From NCBI RefSeq assembly GCF_901000735.1, contig NC_081546.1:24093009-24157008 (forward strand): a stretch of 64,000 nt of DNA, written 5' to 3'. Position 1 is the first letter of the stretch; each line of letters opens with the position of its first letter. Below, one piece after another: positions 46,842-58,680 of this stretch. The notes beneath the pieces are model-generated. The model saw only the letters and a list, made by a program, of their open reading frames with translations. It made no database searches and was not told where the DNA came from. The position numbers and the translations under genes were made by a program. Origin of the DNA: Corylus avellana. Lineage: Eukaryota; Streptophyta; Magnoliopsida; Fagales; Betulaceae.

Positions 46842-48002
46842 ATTTAACATGGTTTTAGAAAATTTTGAGTTTGAAGTCTATCTGCATCATTTTACTTTCA
46901 ATTTTAATTAAATATTTCACTTTATTTATTGAGGGGAGAAAACAAAAAAATTAGAATTAGGATTAGCACTCTGCACATGTTATTAGAGTAGAGGAGGTGA
47001 AGAGATTCAAGGAAGGTCTGAGGCGGCAAGAAATGGATTGCTATCGCCCAAAAAAAAAAACAAATTGATTGCTAGCAAGAAAGATATAATGGGCTATGGT
47101 AAAAAACATGCATCAAGGAATTCGGGTTATGAACATCAGCATAGCAAGGTTGGAGGTAAATAGACTGGGCTTCAGTGGGCCGACTTCTATAGGCCTGTTA
47201 AAACTAAAGCCCATGCATGGCGCCCACATTTCTTTTAGAAGGAGATGCTCTCTAAACTTTGCAGGCATTAAAATTTTATATTTTGTCTTCATGTTTGTAG
47301 TCCTCTTCCTTCTCTTGTTTTGCTAGGAAAAAAAAAACGTAATATTAAAATTTTATTTTAGGAAAATAAATAAAAGAATATTCGATGGTGATAAGATAAA
47401 TTTACCATATGTCCCATGAGACATATCGACTACATGAAAAATAATTATAGGTTTGGCTGCCCGCCACATGACAAACATCTATAAACCATATTCAAAAGCC
47501 TCTATTTAAAAGGGCACTCATCCCAAAAATGAAGTATTCTCCTTTCCTCTCAAGTTCTCATAAATATTAACTTAAGTATAGGAGGTTTTCCGGCCATCCT
47601 CCATGAAAGAAAGCTATCTTATTGAATCGGTTTTATGAAATGAGTTAGGCGTATAAATTTTTTCATGATATCAGAGTCTATCACAGGACGAATAAGGCCC
47701 ACACTACTTATTATGTGACAAAGACCAAAAAAAATACTGGCCTGCACGTGAGGGAGAGTGTTAAGAAATTATTTCACATTATCTTTAGACAAGATCTTGA
47801 GCATTTTTATCAAGAATAAACAATTTTTTTTTATTAAACCAGTTTTATGAGTTGAGTTATCTGCATAAATTTTTTCACGGTTCTGTTAGAACCCCGTCAA
47901 CCCGTTCCAGCATCCAAAAATCCTGCTACAGCTAGCGGTTTATGTGAACGTAAACAATTTTTTTAGGCAAGCAAACTGAAAAAATAACAAATGCTGGAAT
48001 TT

Positions 48003-48039
<37 letters not shown>

Positions 48040-48490
48040 TTAAGGCAATCTGAGAGGAGAAAGAGAATCAAATTAATCCATATATATATATATATCCTCG
48101 AGCCCAGAGCCATCCTAAGTTACTATGCATCCATGTGATGTCTGTGATATCTATCATATTCACGTGAGCCATGATTGAGTGATGAACGAAGCCACGCCAA
48201 AAATCAGGATTTCTAATGAATTCACATGGCTCTACATTAATTGCATGCCTACGTACTGTGGGGGTCCTCACTTCTCAATTCTTTATATATCTTTTTAACT
48301 TATTACAATGTTTTTTAAGACAATTTCTTACTCTTTTTTAAAAAATAAATTAAAATATTACCTCAACTTATAAATTAAATACTCACACATTATTACTAAA
48401 AAAAAAAAAAAAAAATCTTCTGCAAAATATTATCAACGGAACCAATCATGAAGGGGAGATATGATACTGACTAAGATTTTATCTTCTAGA

Positions 48491-48521
<31 letters not shown>

Positions 48522-49464
48522 GTGCAAAAAAAGGGAAAAGGTGAGAGGTACTGACAAAAGAGAGGTATATAGGTTCAATAAATTAGCCGCTCGGGTGTCA
48601 CAACTTTCAATGCATTTCTATCCTACTTTCATTCAATCTATAAGCACATGGATTGCACCATCTAAGCACATAGATTGCACCGTGAAGGTAATGACTCAAT
48701 GGTTTAAGAAAATTTTTAAATGATCAATACATACATTAGGACGTGAATTTAAATTTTTACAATAGAGAATCCTTACATATATCTAATTAGTATTAGTCGC
48801 ATTGAATTCTCATTAATACTGATAGAGCTAGATGCTTAGTCAGACTAATTGAGGGAGCGTCTACGGTTCTCATTGTCTAAATCCCTTATGTGCTGCTCTC
48901 AGTCGGTAGGTGCTACGTACTATGGTTACGTTCATATAAGATAGTCACAATTGTTCTCTCTAGTCTACCCTTTTTGTTCATAAAAAATAAATAAATAATT
49001 AAAAAAAAAAAAAGCACATGGATTGCAATTACCAAATTATTGACTCATATATATAATCTTGATATATAATATAAAATGGAATAATATAGAGTATAGAATC
49101 TATAGATAGAAGAAGACAATTTGAGTCAAAAAAGCATATGATCCTTTTAATAATTGGTACGAGCTAGATACTTATGGCGGGGGATATCATACTGTCTATG
49201 TTAAGCCCCCTTTCAAGCACTAAGCGCCAAAAAGAAAGAGGTGCATGGGGGATCGATAGGGATTGTAATCAATTCAGTTTACTTCACGAGACTTCAATCA
49301 TTTCAGCTCCATTACCATACCCATCCCCTGTTGGAGTTTTCTTTTTTACTTTCCATGCAAGAAAACAATTAAAGATATACTTTCCATAAATAGCAGGCAT
49401 GAAAAGCAAGGCAACGAGAATATTGAATGTTGTGTTTAATTGAGAGAGAGAGAGAGAGAGAGAG
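46842..49464. other. Intergenic, no gene seen
   Basis: AT-rich DNA with microsatellites: GA at 48008-48036, TA at 48080-48094 and TA at 48490-48516. Bases 48780-48980 resemble the interspersed repeat inside the CASP-like introns (51480-51880). Short frames lack any domain. Confidence 0.55.
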
Positions 49465-49770
49465 ATGGCAAGTGATGAGGTGGTGAAGAGGGTGGAGTGT
49501 GCATGCTGCGGCATTTGGGAGGAGTGCACCACCGGCTACATCGGCTGGGTTCGGGAGCGGTTTGGCGGGGACTGGGTCTGCGGCCTCTGCGAAGAAGCCG
49601 TCAAAGATGAGCAGGCGCGGCTTGGCGTTGGAGTTGAAGTTGCTCTGAGGGTGCATGCAACCTTTAGAGAGGTGGCTGCACATGCTGATCCGGCTGCTTC
49701 CATTGTTGAGCTAATCAAAAAGATTATGTGTTCTTCTTTATCAACTACTAATAAGGCTTCTTTGCCATGA
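49465..49770 (+). CDS. DUF1677 family protein, 101 aa
   Basis: A single-exon gene whose ATG follows a (GA)n tract directly. The protein has CACCGIWEECTTGYIGWVRE then GDWVCGLCEEAVKDE, the cysteine-rich signature of the plant-specific DUF1677 family. Paired cysteines (CxCC and CxxC) could bind zinc. The function of the family is not established. The length is normal for small members, there is no signal peptide or membrane span, and the C-terminus (SSLSTTNKASLP) is low complexity. The frame is intact. GC content is higher than in the flanks, which fits a real exon. The nearest neighbour downstream is an annexin 3' relic. Confidence 0.85.
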   Translation: MASDEVVKRVECACCGIWEECTTGYIGWVRERFGGDWVCGLCEEAVKDEQARLGVGVEVALRVHATFREVAAHADPAASIVELIKKIMCSSLSTTNKASLP

Positions 49771-49929
49771 GCTTTTTAACTCCTAATTAAGTACCTTGTA
49801 CACCAAGCTAACGTTGATGATGCTTAGCTTAATTATGATGTTAATGGAGCTGGAAAAACAGTTAGCCACCTGCTCCTTCATGTAAAGGCTAATTGTTCAG
49901 CACTGATTAATTAATGGCGGAAATATTCT

Positions 49930-50125
49930 AAAATATTTTCAGGTTCTTGCCATTTATAGCATTCAGCACAATATTTGCACGCTTGATCAGGAAGCTTAAA
50001 TATTGATTACACAATTGAGATATGGATTACAAACTTGATAGAGTTCATGATCACATACTGTACAAAGAGCCATCATCTTTCTTTTGGCTAATGCATAGTT
50101 GGGACCCAGGAGGGAAAACAAGATG
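49930..50125 (-). pseudogene. Relic of an annexin gene 3' end
   Basis: This stretch aligns with 60090-60215, the 3' UTR and last codons of the annexin gene. Shared words include caggaagcttaaat, acacaattgagatat, agccatcatctttcttttgg and gttgggaccca (the reverse complement of the final Gly-Pro-Asn codons). Similarity ends within the last coding exon. No other annexin exon is nearby, so this is a truncated duplicate. Confidence 0.65.
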
Positions 50126-50747
50126 TGATGAAGATGATTAAGAAAAAAAATACAAATGGAATAACACATAATATGTTAATTTTTGGGAGACGAATTCATA
50201 AAATGTGTATATTTTATAAAGAATTGTAAACATTTTGAGGGGACATTCATCCCTACCCTAACACATGGGTCCGCCCCTGTATGACTAGCTAGGAATCTAT
50301 AGAGAACTTGTTGAACCTCCCGTTGGAACGTGGGTACGATTGAGAAGTCATCCCCAAATACTATTTACATTTTTTTTTTCTTCAAAAAAATTAATAACCA
50401 AAACATTTTCATTTTTTATATTAAATCATTTACTTTTTATTGATATTCAAATAAAAAAATCACTATAAAATAAATTTTTTTTTCACTATTCAATATTACT
50501 TTTTCACTTTTCTATACAGATCATTATTCTCATTTTTTCTTTTTCCCATCAAAATATGAACAGTATCTAAGGGTGGAATGATATTTTCCAAACAATACCC
50601 GGCACCCCTAGAGCTGACATAATTGACTATTTGCACTCCTACAAGAAAAGCAAATATTCTCAAAAGAATCAAAGTCCAAAATACTGAAATTTCTCTACTA
50701 AAATGTATTTCTCTCAATCAAGTAATAAGTAACAGTCAATTAATCGA

Positions 50748-53700
50748 CAAAGTCTTCAATGTATTATATCCAATGGGAATTATAAATCTAAAGCCTTAAA
50801 TTTTTTGTTGCTCCAAATGGTAAGCTGAGAATCACCAATATGAAAATTCATGATAATATCGATATTCTAGTTAATAAAAGACAAAAACAAGAAGTACTAA
50901 TCCATGACCGCAACATCATCATTCACAGCTAACAAATCTGTCACCAATTACCTGTGGGAAAACAAAACGACAGCTTATGTAGGATTAACAACGCCTTTAA
51001 AAGTTGCCGTTGTAAACAAATCTGTCAAGTTGATCGGCAAATACGACAAGGGCGGCAGCCCTTGTAAACAACATATACAGTGCAGACGGAGCTGCTAGCT
51101 TGACAAAACCGATCGAGAGAGAAAGAGAGAAAGAGTCGGCTCTACGTTGTATATAAAAAGGCTTGCTTGGTAAGATGCATGGAATTAAGAGGAGGAAGAT
51201 CGAAGGTGTAATTAATTAAGGAATAATTGCACGATGAAGAACAACAGATGTATACCAATCTCGTCCCTGGTATTGAGGATCCTCACTCTAGCGAAATTAC
51301 TTTCTTCTATCGCATTATTTGTTACTGACAAAATAAACTTGGGATTGGATGATGATTCCAAAGCAACCTTCAAGGATATCTTCGCATACAGGTAATTAAT
51401 ATTATTGCTCGATCGATCGGCAGATACATATATATATTCTTAATTTCATAATCAAAGGCATATTAAGTACCATCAAGGGTAGTCGTTAAGTGGCCTTAAG
51501 ATAATTTTTATGTAGTTAGGTAAATACTTGGGAATGGGTTTGATTCTTGCAATGGGAATCATCATGCTTTATTAGTGTAAATTATTTTTGGTCCCACTGA
51601 TGTTATGATAAGGTTGAGTCAAGCTATCCCTCAAGTCCGTCTGCTTGAGTGAGCATTTGCGGTTCTTGCCACCTAAGCCCCTCATGTCATTAGTCACGTT
51701 CAAATAGAGTAACCACCATCTCCTACAAACCTCATTGACTGTACGTAGTGCATGACCTACCTATAGCCTGACCGCAAGTGTTCTTTCAAGCTCGATTAAA
51801 CCGTAGTCTGACCGAACATCAATAAAACTTAAGGTGATTTACACTGATCAGACATGAAAATTCTCATTGCATGAGTCGAACTCATCTCCTAGCGCTACAT
51901 CTTTGCTTGCTCTCATTTTATTATCATCACATTTACCTGAATTTTAGTTGGTCTATGGGAAACACATTGGCAGGTATGTGGTTGCCATTGCAGCAACAGG
52001 TGCAGTCTACACCTTATTCCAGTTACCTTTCGCTATTTACTATGCAACCAAAGGAAAAAGATTAAACGGATGCTTTCCAGAGTTTGACTTCTACGGAGAC
52101 AAGGTAATTAAGATTTACTAGTCAACCATACATTGCCCTCCGATCCTTAAGAGGATCCACAGTGACATCTCCAGATGTTTGGAGAAACAATTATTTGGAG
52201 AAACAATCTTCCAGTACCCTATCTCATTTTAATATTTATTTCCCTTTTCTCCTCCCCTCTCTCTCCACATGGGTGCTTTCGAGAATAAAAAAGAATAAAG
52301 TTAAAATAATAATTATATTTAAATAAAATAAAGTGAGATTTAGAGAGTTTAAAATATAGTGAGATTTAGAGAGTTTAATTATTGTATGGTGCTTTTAAAA
52401 AGTTGCTAGTTAAACTTAAAAATGTGAATTTTTAAACCAAATTTTAAATAAAGAATAAAGAGTTCAATGGAAATTAATTAATGCTCTAAAACTCTAGTCT
52501 TCTTTTTTTTTCTTTTTTTTTTTCTTTTTCTTTTCTCTCTCTCTCTCTCTCTCTTTTTCTATTAATCTCTTATATATAGATCATGATGGTTATTGGTAAA
52601 TTTATTTGATGTGAGTTTATTCCGCAGATCGAGTAGAAAAATATGGTTCAAAATGATCTTATGAACATTTTCGTTTTTGGTAGCCAATTAGTTAATTGAG
52701 CGAGGGAAAGAAAATTGGTTACTTTTTAAATAATTTTTGACTAAATTATAATGAAAAAGAGTAATGTTATATAGTCATCCTCTGCTATCTCACTCTTATA
52801 TTATTTGGCTGATATAATAGTACCTATCAATCCTTTGAATTGGATCAACCTTTATTTAAAAAGAAAAAAAATCAAATGGGTAACAGGTACTATCACATCA
52901 GCTTCAACTTTAGCTTGTCAAGTTTATTAATAATATTATTTAAATTATTATCAACAAAATATAATTAAGGATTTGATTTCACAGCTCATCAGCTTGCTCC
53001 TGGCCACGGCTGTTGGTGCTGGTTTTGCTGTCCTTGTTGAGTTCAATAGAACCGTGGACGGTCTGGTTGGTGATTTCTTTGATAAAGCAATTATTGCAAC
53101 CGGTGTTCTATTGGGGGCAACTATTTGCATGGTTGTAGTTTCAGTGCTTTCATTTATCAGTCGGGCCAGCAAGTAAAGGATTCTTTGGAGTAGTTTATTC
53201 TTGCCTTTCTTTTACCAATATTGAGACCATTTTAAATATAATAATAATAATAATAATAATAAAAAAATTGAAGTCTCTACTCATGCCGGTGCCTTTTATT
53301 TTCTTTTTCTTTTTTAAATATTTTCTGTATTTCTTTATGTAATAAAAGATTATTATTATTATTATTATTGTTATTATGACTTTTACTAATACCCAGGCAA
53401 GTTTGAATCGATGCCTTGCTAAATGGGTGGCAGAATATCATCAAAGTAAACCATAATAATTAAACTTGCCAGTAAAAGGTTGAAGGCATTGGGCCATTAC
53501 TCTCATAATGCTCTGGCCTGTTGTATTGTAAAGACAGAACAGCGCGCTAGCATGACAATTGACAAGCCACTAGCTCATACAAGCAGTTTTCTAATTCATC
53601 ACTTGGTTTGATTCGAATAAGACTCACACATAATAAATTTAGATTCAAGATATATAAGATACATCGATTAAGAAATGCCATTCAAAGTATGACTGTAAAT

Positions 53701-54352
53701 TTTTGACACAATCTGCGAATTTGACATTAATCGAATATAAAATTGGCGAGTTAGGGTTGAGGAGTATAACTCGTTAAATTAAATGATTCGGATTAGAATT
53801 AACCTATATGGTCTTATTCCCATACTTCGTCACGGCCTAAAACTCGACACAAGATATTTAAGGCTGACAATTTTTAACCCAATCTACAAATTTGACATGA
53901 ACCAAACACGAAATTAATAGGTTTGAGTTGATAGGATTAGAGTTGACTTTTATAATTTTATATACATGTTTTGACATAATTCGAACCCGACATGTGAACA
54001 CAAATTGCCACTCCTAAATTTCTAAACAACTCTTAAAGTTGTTTGGTATGTGAATTACAATGTTTCGCTTTCCAACAAGAAGGTTTGTTGTTAATTTTCA
54101 TTAATCGAGTATGATAAGGAAACAAAGTCTCTCTTCATTACTTTTGAGTATAACACCAGGGAAAAAAAAAAAAAAAAACAGTCTGTTTAATTGTTGGTAG
54201 GCCTATGGTGTAGTGTACCGCGCGACTAACGAGGTGACTCCTAGCATGTAATAACCCTCAATTTGAGCACTGTTATTTGAGTAGCCACCATACGTCAGTC
54301 CCTAAAGTACTAGCAGTAGCTTCCTAAATGTAGGGAAAACTCAAAAAAATAA
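50748..54352. repeat. CASP-like tandem duplication, unit 1
   Basis: Starts caaagtcttcaatgtattat and is collinear, with diverged spacing, with 55686-58492: same leader, three exons, introns and 3' flank (ggtgactcc(t/c)agcatgtaata). Unit 1 holds about 740 bp (53480-54222) that unit 2 lacks. Confidence 0.75.
51234..53176 (+). CDS. CASP-like membrane protein, 159 aa
   Basis: Exons 51234-51391, 51974-52103 and 52985-53176 join in frame with GT/AG sites. CASP-like (PF04535) proteins are four-span plasma-membrane proteins related to the Casparian strip scaffold proteins. Here TM1 is ~10-30 (with the family Arg at 15), TM2 ~54-77, TM3 ~97-115 and TM4 ~130-154, with both ends predicted cytosolic. The conserved-looking CFPEFDFYGDKLISLLLAT block spans the exon 2/3 boundary. 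The layout resembles subgroup 4D, judged by memory of the family only. A damaged duplicate lies 5 kb downstream. Intron 1 contains an interspersed repeat (51480-51880) and intron 2 a CT run. Confidence 0.88.
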
Positions 54353-54379
54353 TAAGGCCGACTAGAGTGTCTATGGGTT

Positions 54380-54745
54380 GATTCTAGTCCAAGACCAACC
54401 GCTTTTGTGAGATTTGACCAAGGAAGATGATCCAAATCTTCCCTCTCCTTCTACTCCCTCTATCTAAGTTATTTATCTCTCTATCAAATTTGCCTAGGTA
54501 TTTTACAACTCAATGCTAATTGGTATGATATTTTTCGCTTTAGGCCTCGGCCTGTGCGGTTTTGTTATTGGGATTACCTTACCCCAAAAGGCCTAGTTAA
54601 TATCATTTCGAGAGCATGCTCTTATATAGGTACATCATATTTCTCGTACTCAAGCAATGTGGGACTCCACAATCACTCTCTCTTGAGACCGAGCGTCTTT
54701 ATTAATTGTTTCTTGGTAAGACAGTGGCGGATTGTTGGGGTTCTT
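54380..54745. repeat. Interspersed repeat, related to 45690-46100
   Basis: Shared words with the TRIM-like remnant include cctgtgcggttttgttattggg, agagcatgctct.tata and ccacaatcac. It is probably another fragment of the same LTR-type family. Confidence 0.45.
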
Positions 54746-55685
54746 TACCACCCTGAATTTTTTTATAATCTCAATAAATATACTATTTTCTATAGCATAG
54801 TCCCATCAATATTAACTTTTCACCCCCCAAATGGTTTCCAGCTTTCCACCGGTGCTTGGACCAAAACAAGGAAGCAATAAGTTATATGCTTATAGCTTTT
54901 AAAAAAAACACAAGTACAATATAGATTATTTTATAGATATGTAATGTTTATATATAATTATGAGATGATTTATTGAAAAATTAAATTTAAGATTTGTCTG
55001 TTTTTATTTTACATAAAGTCATAAATTGACGCACACACACATTGACATGTATTTATTTATTTATGTAGGTTCAGACCCCAAACACAAAATAAATAAATAA
55101 ATAAAATTGATTTCTCCCCTGGAGCTGTGTTTATTTTATTCCTTCATATGAAAGAACCATGTTAACGTGCTTTGTTTTTCTATTGCATTGGTTCATTTTT
55201 TTTCTTTTCTTTTCTAATTAAAAATGGCAGGTGGATGAGACCAATTGTAACTATTCTATTTGGGCGTGAAAATAGTAGCATTTACTCGCTAGAAGCCGCA
55301 CAAGAAGAGCATAGACGGTGGGAACCGCAGACGCTTCTTCAAGTCCAACTAAGTCATACTTGACCTAATTTCATTAGGGCATCAATAAAAAACAAAGTGG
55401 TTTACACTAATTAAAAATGAAAATTCTCATTTGCGGGATTTGAATCATGCCCTAGTGGTTTATTTTCTTCTTGGGAAAAATACAAAAAAAAAGCCTCTTG
55501 AACTAACAACCGTTTTTTAAATTGCCTTATTGCCTCATGAAATTTAAAGTGTGCTAAGGTGGTACATCAAACTACCAAAGTGTGTCAAAAATGCAACTTT
55601 TCTTAAAAAATAAAAATAAAAATAAATAAAAAATAAAAAATTATATTCTTATACTAACCTTATTCTCTTAAAAACTTTATTTATC

Positions 55686-56036
55686 CAAAGTCTTCAATGT
55701 ATTATATCCAATGGGAATTATAAATTCAAAGCCTTCAACTTTTTGTTGCTCCAAATGGTAAGGTGAGAATCACCATGAAAGGTCATGATAATATCAATAT
55801 TCTAGTTAATAAAAAAACAAAACAAGAAGTAATCCACGACAGCAACATCAATGCATCATTAATCACAGCTAACAAATCTGTCACCTATTACGGTATTCCC
55901 TGTGGGAAACAAAACGACAGCTTATATAGGATTAACAATGCCTTTAAAAAGTTGGCGTTTGATCGGCAAATACGACAAGGGCGGCCCTTGTAAACAACAT
56001 ATACAGTGCAGACGGAGCTGCTAGCTCGACATAATC

Positions 56037-56067
<31 letters not shown>

Positions 56068-56855
56068 CTCAAATCCGTGTATAAAAAGGCTTGTTTGGAA
56101 ACATGCATGGAATTAAGCAAAGTGAAGGAATAAGAAGGGTGTAATTAATTAAGGAATAATTGAATGATGAAGAAGAACAGAGGTATAGCAATCTCGTCCC
56201 TGGTATTAAGGATCCTCACTCTAGCGAAATTACTTTCTTGTATCGGATTATTTGTTACCGACAAAATCACCTTGGGATTGGATGGTGATTCCAAAGTAAC
56301 CATCTTCAGCTTCAAGGATGTCATCGCATACAGGTAATATTGCTCCATCGGCAGATACATATTAATCTTTCATAATCAAAAACAAATTAAGTACCATCAA
56401 GGGTAGTCGTCGCAATGGGAATTCTGGAATTCTCATGCATTATTTGTGTAGATCATTTTGGGTTTCACTCGTGTCATGATGAGGTTGGGTCAAGCTATCC
56501 CTCAAGTTTCCTGACTTGAGTGATGAGCGTTTATGGTTTCCATTATCTAAGCACCTACTGTCATTAGTCATGTTCAAGTAGAGTAGCCACTCTAGCCACC
56601 CCCTCCTACTTTTAACCTCCTTGAGTGTGGTGCAGGACCATTAACAACACCTGTTTACGAGCGTTTTTTCACGCTCGATTGAACTATAGCCTAACTAAAC
56701 ATCAATAAGACCCAAAGTGATTTACACTGATTAATCAAGTATGAAGATTTTCATTGCATGATTCGAATTAACTCATGCCCTAATGTTTAGGTAACAACAT
56801 GATCTGAATTGTCTTACAGCCATTGAACCACCACCCTTAATGCTTTTTTTCATGA

Positions 56856-56895
<40 letters not shown>

Positions 56896-58492
56896 ACAAT
56901 TTGTTGTCCTTTTAGTCTTGTATAAATCGACTCATTAGTATTAATTATGTTCCAGAGTAACAATATCTTTGGTTTCTCTACATTTACCTGAATTCTGGTT
57001 GGTCTATGGTAAACACATTGGCAGGTATGCGGTTGCCATTGCAGCGATAGGTGCAGTCTACACCTTATTACAGTTACCTTTTGCTATTTACTATGCAATC
57101 AAAGGAAAAAGGTTAAACGGATGCTTTCCAGAGTTTGACTTCTACGGAGACAAGGTAATTAAAATTTACTAGTCAACCATATATTGCCTTACCTCCCTGA
57201 AACTCAAGTGTCCTTTTTCCTTTTTTTTTTTTTTTTTTGTTTCCCTTTTTTTCTCCTTTTCTGTTTATCTCTTATATATTATAATGGTCATTAGTAAATT
57301 TATTTGATTTGTGAGTTTATACCGTTGAGTAGAAAAATATAGTTCAAAATGGTTTTATGCATATTTTTCATTTTTGGTAGCCAATTAGTTAATTGAGCGA
57401 ATAGAAGGAAATTGGTTACGGATAATCTTTTAAATACTTTTTGAATAAATTATAATGAAAAAGAGTAATGTTATATACGGATATACCCATCTCCTATTCT
57501 GCTTTCATATTATTGGACTGATGTGACAACACAATTAAAAATAAATAAAAATCTAAGGGATGATGGGCACTGCCACGTCAACCCAATCGTATATGATAAA
57601 TAAGTATTTAGAATTACTCGTATAAATTATCCCTTATCTTATCAAGACATAAATGGTTTCCAGGTATCCTTAAAGACTGTTCACTTTACTTTCTCTTAGA
57701 ATTCCCTTACTGTTTCCCTCAAATTTGTCTATGCTTTCCTTTTTTTTTTTTTTTTTAGAGAGAGAAGCTGGACAAAACTTGATTGTTGTTAATGTGTTGC
57801 ATTTGGTTCTACTTTCTGTTTAATTATCCCAAAATATAGCCGAGTGCCAAGTTTATTAATAATATTATTTAAATTAGTATCATTATTATCAACAAAATAT
57901 AATTAAGCATTTGATTTCACAGCTCATCAGCTTGCTCCTGGCCACAGCTGTTGGTGCTGGTTTTGCCATCTCTGTTGAATTCAAAAGAAACGTAGACAAT
58001 CTAGCTGATGATTTCTTGGATAAAGCAATTATTGCAACCGGTGTTCTATTAGGGGGCAACTGTTTGCATGGCTGTAGTTTCAGTACTTTCATCCATCAGT
58101 CGAAGCAGCAAGTAGAGGATTGTTTGGATTAGTTTAATCTTGCCTTCTTTTAGCAATATTGAGACCATTCTCTAGGCTGATGCTTTTTTATTTTCTTTTT
58201 CTTTTTAAATATTTTCTGCATTTCTTTAAATAATGTAAGATTATTATTATTATTGTTATTATTATGACTTTTACTAATAGCCAAGCAAGTTTGAATATCA
58301 TCAAAGTAAACAATAATAAACTTGCCAATAAAAGGCTAACAAGGTGACTCCCAGCATGTAATAACCCTCAATTTGGGCATTGTTATTTGAGTAGCCACCA
58401 TGAGTGTCAAGGTCCACTAAAGCAGTGGTAGGAACTTCCCTAAATCACATTCATTTTATTTTCTAAATGTAGAGAAAACTCTTAAAATAATC
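55686..58492. repeat. CASP-like tandem duplication, unit 2
   Basis: Collinear with 50748-54352. The two units differ by many substitutions and indels, so the duplication is far older than the one flanking the gap. Both introns have gained different simple repeats (for example (TA)n at 56861-56893). Confidence 0.75.
56164..58132 (+). pseudogene. CASP-like duplicate with frameshifted last exon
   Basis: Exons 56164-56333 (two adjacent in-frame ATGs at 56164 and 56167), 57025-57154 and 57923-58132 have intact splice sites, and the first ~145 residues match the upstream gene closely. In exon 3 the intact gene reads CTA TTG GGG GCA ACT, while this copy has one extra base (ctattagggggcaact). The frame then becomes GGNCLHGCSF... 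and stops at TAG 58130-58132. TM4 is cut in half and replaced by a polar tail. It is either a pseudogene or a three-span variant; one extra base in a G run could also be a sequencing error. Confidence 0.75.
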
Positions 58493-58680
58493 ACATTCAT
58501 TTTTTTATTTTAATATAAAAAGGCTTTTTATTTTTTCTATCATTTATTTGAAACAATATTTAAATTACTTGTTTTCCTCTATCTTTCTCCTAGGCTAATG
58601 GGATCATGTTTATTTCTGTTTTATTTTTTATTTTAAAAAAAAAATTACCCTATATAAAGTATTTTTCCTAAAAGATTTGC

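Noticed and set aside
54554..54880. 108-codon frame between the CASP-like copies
   Set aside because: It overlaps an interspersed repeat and has no recognisable domain.
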